Shown here piece by piece: positions 27,963 through 34,180 of a stretch of 47,951 nucleotides of DNA (within the stretch, counting starts at the first letter, position 1; each line of letters opens with the position of its first letter). The notes under the pieces are model-generated. The model had not been told where the DNA came from, did no database searches, and saw only the letters and a program-made list of their open reading frames with translations. Made by a program: the position numbers and the translations under genes. Origin of the DNA: Aquidulcibacter paucihalophilus (GTDB taxonomy: Bacteria > Pseudomonadota > Alphaproteobacteria > Caulobacterales > Aquidulcibacteraceae); the NCBI RefSeq assembly GCF_002105465.1, contig NZ_NCSQ01000160.1:1-47951 (forward strand), given 5' to 3'.

Positions 27963-28600
27963 TATGCAGCCTCCCCTTTGCTTGCAAAGCGTGCCGAGAT
28001 GGCTTCAATCGCATCACGCGACAAAACCAGCTTGTGGCGACGCAGGACGTCGTAAACATTGAGGCCAGCAGCTGGCAGAACGTCTACATTCGGAACGTTA
28101 CGGGCAGCAAGTTGGAAATTGGCGTCGACTTGAGCGCCGCCGATAACCAAAGCATTGGTCACGCCGAGCTTGCCGAAGTTTTCCAACAAGACTTTCGTCT
28201 TGGGTGCGTCGAGGGCTGCTTGATCGAGAATGATGAGCGAACCTTCAGCCGCCTTAGCCGAGAGAGCCATTTTCATACCCAAAGCGCGAACTTTTTTGTT
28301 CAAGCTATGTGCATGCGAACGTGGGTGTGGGCCATGCGCCACGCCACCGCCCCGGAAGATCGGCGCGTTACGGGAACCGTGACGAGCGCCGCCAGAACCC
28401 TTTTGCTTGCCGAACTTGGAGTGCGAGCGCGAAACTTCGCCACGGTTTTGCGTGTCATGCGTACCAGCGCGGCGCTTGGCCAACTGATAACGCACCACGC
28501 GGTGCAAGATGTCGGCACGGGGTGCCACACCAAAGATGGCGTCGTCCAGCTCTACCGAGCCAGCCTTGCTGCCATCTAATTTCAGGACGTCGAGTTTCAT
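27962..28600 (-). CDS. rplD: 50S ribosomal protein L4
   Basis: The 212-residue protein reaches into the exit tunnel with the basic loop [20 protein letters not shown]. In E. coli L4 also represses its own operon by binding the S10 leader; the sequence here shows a long leader but does not prove that mechanism. Other marks are [40 protein letters not shown] and the Rossmann-like end [13 protein letters not shown]. Its start overlaps the rplC stop (TAATG). Confidence 0.98.
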   Translation of the reverse strand: MKLDVLKLDGSKAGSVELDDAIFGVAPRADILHRVVRYQLAKRRAGTHDTQNRGEVSRSHSKFGKQKGSGGARHGSRNAPIFRGGGVAHGPHPRSHAHSLNKKVRALGMKMALSAKAAEGSLIILDQAALDAPKTKVLLENFGKLGVTNALVIGGAQVDANFQLAARNVPNVDVLPAAGLNVYDVLRRHKLVLSRDAIEAISARFASKGEAA

Positions 28601-29346
28601 TATTCGGCTCCCTCTTGAGTTTCGACAGGAGCCGCGACTTCCGCGTCAGCTTGAACGATTTTCAGATCGCCGGGCTTACGGAAAGCGGCTGGCTTTGGCA
28701 GGCTCGCGGGAGCTGCAGACTTCACCGCGTCACGGATTTCAACCCAAGAGCCTTCAGCGCCTGGAACGGCACCACGGATCAGGATCAAGCCACGCTCAAC
28801 ATCGGTACGGACGATGACAAGGTTTTGGGTGGTGACGCGCTCAACACCATAGTGTCCGGCCATCTTCTTGCCCTTGAAAACCTTACCTGGGTCTTGGCGT
28901 TGACCGGTCGAGCCATGCGAACGGTGCGACAGAGACACACCGTGCGTGGCACGCAAACCACCGAAGTTCCAGCGCTTCATCGCACCAGAAAACCCGCGAC
29001 CGATGGTGATGCCAGAGACATCAACCTTTTGGCCGGGCACAAAATGGTCAGCGGTCAATTCCATACCCACGTCGACCAAATTGTCGGCCGAGACGCGGAA
29101 CTCACGCAGTTTCGCCTTAGGCTCAACGCTGGCCTTGGCATAATGGCCACGCATAGGCTGGGTAACGTTCTTGGCCTTGCGGGCACCTGCGCCCACTTGC
29201 AAGGCGGTATAGCCATCTTTGTCGTCGGTCTTTTGGGCCACCACTTGGCAGCCTTCGAGAGCCAGGACAGTGACCGGCACGTGTGCGCCATCGGCAGCAA
29301 ACACGCGGGTCATGCCCATTTTCTTTGCGATCAATCCTGTACGCAT
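28600..29346 (-). CDS. rplC: 50S ribosomal protein L3
   Basis: The 248-residue protein initiates 50S assembly and approaches the peptidyl transferase centre. It starts [16 protein letters not shown] and has [19 protein letters not shown] with [17 protein letters not shown], the long loop with a conserved Gln for methylation in some bacteria. An acidic tail of about 35 residues (ending [10 protein letters not shown]) extends beyond the E. coli end. It starts 11 bases after rpsJ. Confidence 0.98.
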   Translation of the reverse strand: MRTGLIAKKMGMTRVFAADGAHVPVTVLALEGCQVVAQKTDDKDGYTALQVGAGARKAKNVTQPMRGHYAKASVEPKAKLREFRVSADNLVDVGMELTADHFVPGQKVDVSGITIGRGFSGAMKRWNFGGLRATHGVSLSHRSHGSTGQRQDPGKVFKGKKMAGHYGVERVTTQNLVIVRTDVERGLILIRGAVPGAEGSWVEIRDAVKSAAPASLPKPAAFRKPGDLKIVQADAEVAAPVETQEGAE

Positions 29347-29357
29347 AGCCGGCGCCC

Positions 29358-29666
29358 TTACAGACTAATTTGGACGTCAACACCGGCAGCGAGATCGAGC
29401 TTCATCAGCGCGTCCACCGTTTGTGGTGTTGGGTCTACGATGTCGAGCACGCGCTTATGCGTGCGGATTTCAAACTGCTCGCGCGACTTCTTATCGACGT
29501 GTGGCGAGCGGTTGACGGTGAAACGTTCAGTGCGCGTTGGCAAAGGCACAGGGCCCCGTACCATTGCGCCAGTGCGCTTTGCCGTGGAGACAATCTCCTT
29601 GGCGGACTGATCCAGCGCCCGGTGGTCGAAGGCTTTGAGCCTGATCCGGATGGTCTGTTGAGCCAT
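29358..29666 (-). CDS. rpsJ: 30S ribosomal protein S10 (NusE)
   Basis: The ATG at 29666 (GAGGG a few bases upstream) gives 102 residues: [20 protein letters not shown], then [20 protein letters not shown] and the end [21 protein letters not shown]10 sits in the head and also serves as NusE in antitermination. It is the first gene of the cluster. The usual upstream neighbours rpsL, rpsG, fusA and tuf are not in the window; an accessory islet begins 360 bases away. Confidence 0.98.
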   Translation of the reverse strand: MAQQTIRIRLKAFDHRALDQSAKEIVSTAKRTGAMVRGPVPLPTRTERFTVNRSPHVDKKSREQFEIRTHKRVLDIVDPTPQTVDALMKLDLAAGVDVQISL

Positions 29667-30026
29667 ATTTACCCTCGCGAAGCGGTCATCCAATCGATAG
29701 GACCGCATGTCAAACATCGAACGAAGCCCGCTACGACGCCATTTTGACCGGCGACGCATCAGGCTGCGCAAACTTAATTTTAGCTGGAAAAGCCGTCTGA
29801 CGGGGTCGAAGAAGCAAAGACGCGTATGACCGCGCCATCAGAGGCGACATGCCCTTTTCGGCGGCATGAACCCTGCGCTTTTATCGTCCCGCGTCTGAAG
29901 AACACCAAGGTTCTCCACAGCCGGTCCAAGCAAGAGCGGCGTTACTAGTCTGGTGAGTCTGGTTTGTAAAGGCCTGCAGACAGGCTGGGTGCAGTGGGGG
30001 TTGGGGCGCAAACCGCCATCGCCAAG
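29667..30026. other. S10-operon leader and promoter region (360 bases, no gene)
   Basis: No coding sequence was recognised. On the minus strand TTTACA (29965-29970) and TAGTAA (29942-29947) lie 17 bases apart, which would leave a leader of about 270 bases before rpsJ. Nearer the gene a perfect TTGACA (29708-29713) has no good -10 partner. A stem GCGGTC/GACCGC (29682-29687 with 29701-29706) stands just ahead of the rpsJ ribosome-binding site, and AGAAC/GTTCT forms a smaller stem near 29910-29926. These are possible operators for autoregulation. Confidence 0.45.
29942..29970 (-). promoter_or_regulatory. Candidate promoter of the S10 operon
   Basis: TTTACA, a 17-base spacer and TAGTAA are read on the minus strand upstream of rpsJ. 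The -35 differs from the consensus at one position; the -10 is weak. The spacing and the position between the islet and rpsJ are the support. Confidence 0.35.
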
Positions 30027-30446
30027 CTAGCTTGCCTTTAGCGTCTCAACTAATTGCTGGACACTTGACGGCTTGCCATACTTTGTCGCCAGCAGATCAG
30101 CGAGCTCAAGCAAGCGGGGACTTGAAATATTCTCAATCCCAAATGGGCTGATCGCAGCCAATGCGTTTTGGATTGGTTGACCGTCGACGCCACCAGAGGC
30201 CACCACATTCAGCTTGCTGTCGTAAACAACAATAGTCGGCTGCCGATCCCAATCCTTGGGTAAGCCTGCAAATGCATTGCCGGATGAACTTTGCTTTGCT
30301 TTGGCCCGAATACCCCCAATCTTGACGGTTTGATTCCCGACGGGCGCAATGAAAGCGGTCCCCCCATCCGTTGCAGCCCATGCAAGCGACCCACCACGGG
30401 TTTTATCGAGCAGGAGGGAATAGAGGGCAGATACATTCTCATCCAT
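30027..30446 (-). CDS. Unrecognised small soluble protein, second gene of a two-gene unit
   Basis: I do not recognise a named family. The ATG at 30446 (GGGAG nine bases upstream) gives 139 residues; in-frame ATGs at 30452 and 30467 are alternatives. There is no signal peptide or membrane segment. The N-terminal two thirds look like a small alpha/beta domain (LYSLLLDKTRGGSLAWAATD, then short strands TAFIAPVGNQTVKIGG and TIVVYDSKLNVVASGG); the last 45 residues look helical (LLELADLLATKYG ... QQLVETLKAS). The pattern short helix, GSLxWxxT, strand pair recalls small uncharacterised proteins found in mobile regions of many genomes; that is an impression, not a match. It overlaps the upstream gene by eight bases, so the two are made together. 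Base composition is lower in GC than the flanks. Confidence 0.7.
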   Translation of the reverse strand: MDENVSALYSLLLDKTRGGSLAWAATDGGTAFIAPVGNQTVKIGGIRAKAKQSSSGNAFAGLPKDWDRQPTIVVYDSKLNVVASGGVDGQPIQNALAAISPFGIENISSPRLLELADLLATKYGKPSSVQQLVETLKAS

Positions 30447-30948
30447 GATCATGTGCTCCCAATTCAAGCTCCCCGCGAATATCGGAGATAGTGTGACCTA
30501 TAGATTGAATCAAGCGCTTTCGGGCATCTTGAACCTCGTCTTCATCGCCCACTTGGCTTTCGGCTAGATCGTCCAAAAAGATGGTCGCATTCCGGAGTCG
30601 TTTCTGAATATCTGGATAGTTTCCAGCAGCGGCATTCGCACAATTCGACAGTTCCCGTCTCAGCTCAATTTGCATCGGCTCAAACATCTCTTCCACCAAA
30701 TTTCCCGGATTTCGCCACATCGTGTCGGATATCGAAAGAAGTTGCGTCAATTTGGTCAGAAGCTTGGCCTTTCGATCTTCTCGACGAACCGAATCCCGTG
30801 CTGCTTGTGCGGCAGTATCCGCACTTTGTGCTGCCTTCTTGGCAAGTTCGGCTTCTTTCAATGAACGGTAGGAAAACCAAATCCCAGCCATTGAGGCCAT
30901 AAGACCTGCAACCCCGATTGCAGTATCAAAGGTAGGCGACCACGTCAT
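30439..30948 (-). CDS. Membrane-anchored coiled-coil protein, first gene of a two-gene unit
   Basis: Not recognised as a named family. From the ATG at 30948 the product has 169 residues; an in-frame ATG at 31035 would add 29 residues that run antisense over the antitoxin remnant and are unlikely. One membrane segment (about 7-27, IGVAGLMASMAGIWFSY) is followed by an Ala/Lys/Glu-rich coiled coil (KEAELAKKAAQSADTAAQAA) and a mostly helical C-terminal half (LLTKLTQLLSISDTMW to IGHTISDIRGELE). The likely topology is a single anchor with a cytoplasmic helical domain. Hand counts of two 60-base stretches gave 47-48% GC, lower than neighbouring housekeeping genes. The overlap with the next gene implies a complex; a defence or toxin-antitoxin role is only a guess from location. 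Confidence 0.7.
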   Translation of the reverse strand: MTWSPTFDTAIGVAGLMASMAGIWFSYRSLKEAELAKKAAQSADTAAQAARDSVRREDRKAKLLTKLTQLLSISDTMWRNPGNLVEEMFEPMQIELRRELSNCANAAAGNYPDIQKRLRNATIFLDDLAESQVGDEDEVQDARKRLIQSIGHTISDIRGELELGAHDHG

Positions 30949-31018
30949 ACTTACTTTATATCGCGATTTGTCCCGAGGGCAACCAATTAGCGCGCATTCA
31001 TGGCTCCGCCCCTCATTT

Positions 31019-31114
31019 ATGTTGTCCAAAAACATAACACAGAGGATCGAGGCCGATGCACGAGAAAACCGTGACTGGCTGGATTTGCCATCGGTAGGCG
31101 GAGAGCTTCTGTGA
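31019..31114 (+). pseudogene. C-terminal remnant of a ChpS/MazE-type antitoxin
   Basis: In the frame ending at TGA 31112-31114, the last codons read ARENRDWLDLPSVGGELL. The spacing of W, P, G and E resembles the C-terminus of E. coli ChpS (W..STPAGDEI). An ATG at 31019 makes a 31-codon reading frame, but the DNA-binding AbrB half is absent; the sequence to the left belongs to the two-gene unit. The stop overlaps the GTG start of the toxin remnant as GTGA, the normal spacing of an antitoxin-toxin pair. It is read as the undamaged end of a gene whose front was lost at the unit's boundary. Confidence 0.6.
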
Positions 31115-31445
31115 ACCGAGGCGACATCTATCTGGAGTCATTAAATCTAACTCAGGGGCAGGAGCAACGGTGCAGCTGGCCCGTCGTGATCATCTCCCTA
31201 ACGGCCTTCAATCTTGCAACTAAACTGCCGATCGTTTTGCCCATCACCCATGCCGGGAACTTTGCGAGGCGATTGGGTTTTGCCGTTCCGATCCCTGGTG
31301 TTCAAACCACCGGGATTGTACGATTATAGAATGTGATCAGCCTCGCGTGTTGGACAGTGCCGCACGCGGAGGCCGCAAGGTCGAGTAGCTTCCCGCCGCT
31401 TTCCTGTCAGATGTCGTGGCACGGGTTGCAACAATCCTGACTTAG
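31111..31445 (+). pseudogene. Decayed ChpB/MazF-family mRNA interferase toxin
   Basis: From GTG 31111 the frame reads NRGDIYLESLNLTQGQEQ, PIVLPITHAGNFARRLGFAVP and TTGIVR, a MazF/ChpB fold with the PITxxGNFAR motif. After the Arg codon, the eight bases ttatagaa shift the frame and introduce a stop. Removing them restores CDQPRVLDSAARGGRKVE, then a TAG, then LPAAFLSDVVARVATILT and a natural stop at 31443-31445. Two lesions, a frameshift and a nonsense codon, therefore disable it. In living relatives this toxin cleaves mRNA; here it cannot be made whole. Confidence 0.85.
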
Positions 31446-31482
31446 CCGACCACGACAAAGCCCAAGACTGGCTTTCGTATCT

Positions 31483-31508
31483 GGCTAGAATAGGCTATCA
31501 TTCTAGCC
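31483..31508 (+). promoter_or_regulatory. Inverted-repeat operator of the phd-vapC module
   Basis: GGCTAGAAT (31483-31491) and ATTCTAGCC (31500-31508) form a perfect nine-base inverted repeat around eight bases. The left arm includes TAGAAT, a good -10 element, 35 bases upstream of the phd ATG. This is the arrangement of an autoregulated Phd-family operator. Confidence 0.65.
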
Positions 31509-31525
31509 AAGTTGGAGCAACGACC

Positions 31526-31789
31526 ATGCAGGTGAATATTCTTGAGGCCAAAAACCGCCTGTCGGAACTGGTGAAATGTGCGCAGGCGGGCGAAGAGGTT
31601 ATCATCGCAAACCGTGGCAAGCCTGTGATGCGCCTCGTGCCCATTGAGCAGGATGACGACTGTCAAGCCGCGCCTCATAGTGGTGCGGGGCTGTTCACAT
31701 GGTTGGTGTCGCGGAAGCCGACAAAGGCGCAGCGCGATCACACGCAAATTGAACGCGATATTGAGGATGCACGTGCGGCATGGGATTAA
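31526..31789 (+). CDS. Phd/YefM-family antitoxin
   Basis: The 87-residue antitoxin starts MQVNILEAKNRLSELVKCAQ, the dimerising DNA-binding fold of Phd/YefM, with GEEVIIANRGKPVMRLVPIE as the next hallmark. The C-terminal part (TQIERDIEDARAAWD) should wrap around the toxin. GGAG eight bases upstream supports the ATG. It overlaps the PIN toxin gene by ten bases. Autorepression through the inverted repeat just upstream is likely from family knowledge. Confidence 0.92.
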   Translation: MQVNILEAKNRLSELVKCAQAGEEVIIANRGKPVMRLVPIEQDDDCQAAPHSGAGLFTWLVSRKPTKAQRDHTQIERDIEDARAAWD

Positions 31790-32196
31790 TCTATCTCGAT
31801 AGCTGCATTGTCATCTATGCACTCGAGTCCGCATCAGCTCTCCACGAGACGGTCTTGTTGAAGATCGCAGCCGCGCCCAATGACGAATTTGCCATATCCC
31901 ATCTCGTCATAGCTGAATGCTTGGCGGGGCCCTTGCGCATCGGAAACAGCTTCTTGCTGCAAGATTACGAGCGTTTCTTCCACCGCGTGAAGGTCCTTGA
32001 ACTCAACGAGGCCATCTTTCGACAGGGGGCACACCTGGTTGCGCGAGGACAATTGAAGATGCCCGATGCGCTTCATGTGGCTTGCGCGCAATATCACGGG
32101 TGTGATGCGCTCTGGACCAATGATGACCGCATGAGCCAAGCCAGTGGCGGACTTGCTGTGTCGGTCATCCCCCACCCCACGACACCGCCCCCGTGA
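31780..32196 (+). CDS. VapC-family PIN-domain ribonuclease toxin
   Basis: The 138-residue toxin has the four acidic residues of a PIN nuclease in order: IYLDSCIVIY (Asp7), VIAEC (Glu, about 48), MPDALH (Asp, about 97) and WTNDDRM (Asp, about 115). They coordinate metal for RNA cleavage, typically of tRNA or rRNA. The downstream end PHPTTPPP lies in the left copy of an imperfect direct repeat, so the last codons may have been replaced by repeat DNA. The partner is the overlapping phd gene. Confidence 0.92.
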   Translation: MGLIYLDSCIVIYALESASALHETVLLKIAAAPNDEFAISHLVIAECLAGPLRIGNSFLLQDYERFFHRVKVLELNEAIFRQGAHLVARGQLKMPDALHVACAQYHGCDALWTNDDRMSQASGGLAVSVIPHPTTPPP

Positions 32197-32226
32197 GGAA
32201 GCCGTTCGCATTGGGCTAAGGCAGCG
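32176..32226. repeat. Imperfect direct repeat, left copy
   Basis: The stretch around ACACCGCCCCCGTGAGG ... GCATTGGGCTAAGGCAGCG recurs at 33295-33345 with about 80% agreement by eye. The left copy includes the vapC stop codon. Confidence 0.7.
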
Positions 32227-32236
32227 GGCATGGCGG

Positions 32237-32257
32237 CTCTGATTTCATCAATCAGAG
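32237..32257. other. Hairpin between vapC and relE
   Basis: CTCTGATT (32237-32244) and AATCAGAG (32250-32257) form a perfect eight-base stem with a five-base loop, located between the convergent vapC and relE genes. No T-run follows on either strand, so a termination role is uncertain. Confidence 0.4.
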
Positions 32258-32388
32258 TGCCCCCACCAGAATTACCTTTCTTTAGCAACTCGCGCCGCGC
32301 GTATTCGGCGCTTTTAAGCGCTAAATTTCGTCACCCGCGCCAAGCCAATTGCTTGCCGCCGGATGAGAGGTGCGCATGAACAGGCACC

Positions 32389-32682
32389 TTACTCCATCAT
32401 TTCCGGCCACTGCTGTGCGCCATGGATAACACACAAAATGACAACCTCTTGGTGTTGATCGGCTAATCTGTAAGCGACAATATAGTCAGACTTAGCGACA
32501 ACCAATTCGCGCGTCCCCGCGACCCTGCCCAAGCGCCCCATCATCGGGAAAACGAGGAGGTTTTCGACGGCAGCAACAATAAGGTCGTCTGTCTCAACAG
32601 CTGCTATCGCGTTGTCCCTGGCGATATGATCCAAAATCGCTTCGCGGTCACCAAATGCTTGATGAGTCCAGCTTAGCTTCAT
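32389..32682 (-). CDS. RelE/ParE-family toxin
   Basis: The 97-residue toxin fits the RelE/ParE fold: a helix (LSWTHQAFGDREAILDHIAR), a second helix (AVENLLVFPMMGRLGRVAGT) with the RELVV strand, then KSDYIVAYRLADQHQEVVIL and the terminal VIHGAQQWP. This HxxQxWP ending is typical of the ParE/RelE group with RelB-type partners. The ATG overlaps the antitoxin stop (ATGA). Whether it cleaves mRNA on the ribosome or poisons gyrase cannot be decided from sequence alone. Confidence 0.92.
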   Translation of the reverse strand: MKLSWTHQAFGDREAILDHIARDNAIAAVETDDLIVAAVENLLVFPMMGRLGRVAGTRELVVAKSDYIVAYRLADQHQEVVILCVIHGAQQWPEMME

Positions 32683-32990
32683 TTGGCCTCTGTTCGTGCC
32701 AACAATTCACGTCGTTTCAGGGCAAAATGTGCCTCTACATCTTGATGGGGGATCGTGGGGCGAGGATCTTCCAAAGCTTCTTGGACTTTTGCCCGAAACC
32801 AAGCGTCAAAATCCTCGGTGCTTGAACCCCGCGGCGCAATGTCCATAGGAAACACGCCTTCATTGGCGGTACGTGTCAACATAATGCGCACAGCATCGGA
32901 AACCGTAAGGCCCGACTTTTCCAAGACTGCACTGGCACGTGCCTTGATATCTTCATCAATCCGCGTCTGAATAAGCGCGTTAGCGGGCAT
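32679..32990 (-). CDS. RelB/DinJ-family antitoxin
   Basis: The ATG at 32990 (GGAGG eight bases upstream) gives 103 residues; an upstream GTG at 32999 is less likely. The N-terminus ALIQTRIDEDIKARASAVLE followed by GLTVSDAVRIMLTRTANEG is the ribbon-helix-helix of RelB/DinJ; the rest (FDAWFRAKVQEALEDPRPTI to FALKRRELLART) binds toxin. Nested inverted repeats just upstream are probably its operator. Confidence 0.93.
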   Translation of the reverse strand: MPANALIQTRIDEDIKARASAVLEKSGLTVSDAVRIMLTRTANEGVFPMDIAPRGSSTEDFDAWFRAKVQEALEDPRPTIPHQDVEAHFALKRRELLARTEAK

Positions 32991-33001
32991 AATTGGCACC
33001 T

Positions 33002-33046
33002 CCGATTGTCATGACAATATCATACAAGTGCATGCGAGACAATCGG
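33002..33046 (-). promoter_or_regulatory. Nested palindromic operator of the relBE module
   Basis: A perfect 14-base palindrome ATTGTCATGACAAT (33005-33018) lies next to the relB ribosome-binding site. Its left part also pairs with a distant site: CCGATTGTC (33002-33010) and GACAATCGG (33038-33046) are exact inverted copies. On the minus strand TTGTCT, then 17 bases, then TATTGT overlap these sites. Three TTGTC half-sites thus span the likely promoter, fitting cooperative RelB binding. Confidence 0.65.
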
Positions 33047-33204
33047 CAATCAGCGTTGGGTGGTCGGGTGTCCCCGTTTGGAATCTAGCCGAAGGAACTT
33101 GCGCGTTCGCGTCATTATGATCCCCCGGCCCACACCACCTCCAAAGCAATTAGTTTGTCCAGTCAGATTGTGCGATCTATCTAACCATGTCCGGAGATGG
33201 GATC

Positions 33205-33294
33205 ATGCAGCTTGCTATTCTTGAAGCGCAAAAACGGCTGTCTGAGCGTGTTCTAGCAGACGTCATGGCACGGGTCGCGACAATCCTATCTTAG
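33205..33294 (+). pseudogene. 29-codon chimeric remnant: Phd start joined in frame to a ChpB/MazF end
   Basis: From ATG 33205 (GGAG about eight bases upstream) the frame reads MQLAILEAQKRLSE, close to the Phd start at 31526 (MQVNILEAKNRLSE), then RVLADVMARVATILS and a TAG, close to the tail of the toxin remnant near 31400-31445 (FLSDVVARVATILT). The join is in frame. The leader also resembles that of phd. It is too short to be either protein; it is most simply a deletion or recombination scar. Translation is possible but unproven. Confidence 0.65.
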
Positions 33295-33345
33295 CCCACT
33301 ACACCGCCCCCTTGAGGTTCGCGCCCGCATTAGGCTAAGCAGCGC
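33295..33345. repeat. Imperfect direct repeat, right copy
   Basis: This is the partner of 32176-32226. It begins at the end of the chimeric remnant and ends three bases before the ATG of the DUF3297 gene, so the repeat covers that gene's leader. Confidence 0.7.
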
Positions 33346-33347
33346 CT

Positions 33348-33611
33348 ATGACCGATGAAACCAGCCCCACCGCCCTGCCCGACCGTTTGAGCGTCAATCC
33401 CCGCAGCCCCTACTATGATGAAGAGATCCTCGCCAAAGGTGTCGGGATCCGCTTTAAGGGCGAGGAAAAGACCAATGTTGAGGAATATTGTATTTCCGAA
33501 GGCTGGGTCCGCTTGGCTTTGGGCAATAAGGTTGACCGCAAGGGCAATCCGTTGACGATCCTGCAAAAGGGCCCGGTTGAGGCTTGGATCAAAGGCGCTG
33601 AAACAAACTAA
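33348..33611 (+). CDS. DUF3297 family protein
   Basis: The 87-residue protein matches DUF3297 along its length: LPDRLSVNPRSPYYDEEILA, KGVGIRFKGEEKTNVEEYCI, SEGWVRLALGNKVDRKGNPL and ILQKGPVEAWI. The family is small, soluble and of unknown function, common in Proteobacteria. The gene lies directly right of the islet, and its last 23 bases overlap the end of the convergent GNAT gene. No strong ribosome-binding site is seen ahead of the ATG, perhaps because the leader is part of the repeat. Confidence 0.92.
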   Translation: MTDETSPTALPDRLSVNPRSPYYDEEILAKGVGIRFKGEEKTNVEEYCISEGWVRLALGNKVDRKGNPLTILQKGPVEAWIKGAETN

Positions 33612-34113
33612 CAGGCCCCGCTGCCATCGAGGTTTCGGCAAAGCGCTTATAACCCAGTTTTTCGGCAACCCGGATAGAGGGTGCGTGTACCGACTCGATC
33701 ATACACACGGTGCGGGCGCGGCCATACGTGGCTTCATACCAGTCGAGGGTTGCTTGCATGGCTTCGGTGGCAAGCCCCCTGCCCGCCATGGGTGGAATAA
33801 TCACCCAACCGGCTTCTGGCGTCGCCTCAAAATCTGGATGCATGCCGCGCTTATGATCGGCAAGGCCAACGTCGCCGATATAAAGGCCTGTTTGCTTGTC
33901 GCATACCGCCCAATAGCCATAGCCTAAGGCGGGCCAGTGCCCGATATAGCGCAACAAGCGAAACCATGCTTCTTGCGGCGTTGATGCCCGCGCCCCGATA
34001 TGTTTCACGACCAATGGGTCGGACCACATGGCAGCGAGGCGGTCAAAATCCTCCACAGTGTGGCCGCGGAGGGTGAGGTTTGGGGTCTGAAGAACCGGCG
34101 CGGATGTGATCAT
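33589..34113 (-). CDS. GNAT-family N-acetyltransferase (RimJ/RimL-like)
   Basis: The 174-residue protein begins with a strand typical of the RimJ group (LQTPNLTLRGHTVEDFDRLA) and has the acetyl-CoA-binding part AGWVIIPPMAGRGLATEAMQ, with Arg/Gly of the P-loop, and the late SVHAPSIRVAEKLGYKRFAE motif. It should transfer acetyl from acetyl-CoA to an amine, perhaps a protein N-terminus or a small molecule; the target is unknown. Confidence 0.93.
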   Translation of the reverse strand: MITSAPVLQTPNLTLRGHTVEDFDRLAAMWSDPLVVKHIGARASTPQEAWFRLLRYIGHWPALGYGYWAVCDKQTGLYIGDVGLADHKRGMHPDFEATPEAGWVIIPPMAGRGLATEAMQATLDWYEATYGRARTVCMIESVHAPSIRVAEKLGYKRFAETSMAAGPVSLFQRL

Positions 34114-34180
34114 ACGCCTGAGCCTAATTCATCCCGTTCCTTCTGCAAACCCTCATCAGAGTCACAAAACCGCAAGTGCC

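Noticed and set aside
28309..29610. Forward frame of 433 codons opposite rplD, rplC and rpsJ
   Set aside because: It spans three overlapping ribosomal genes on the other strand, which is not possible for a real gene under such conservation.
32094..32288. 64-codon minus-strand frame containing GGGTLIDEIRAAMPAA
   Set aside because: The start of the translation looks protein-like, but it runs through the direct repeat and into the vapC end; no homologue comes to mind, so it is probably chance.
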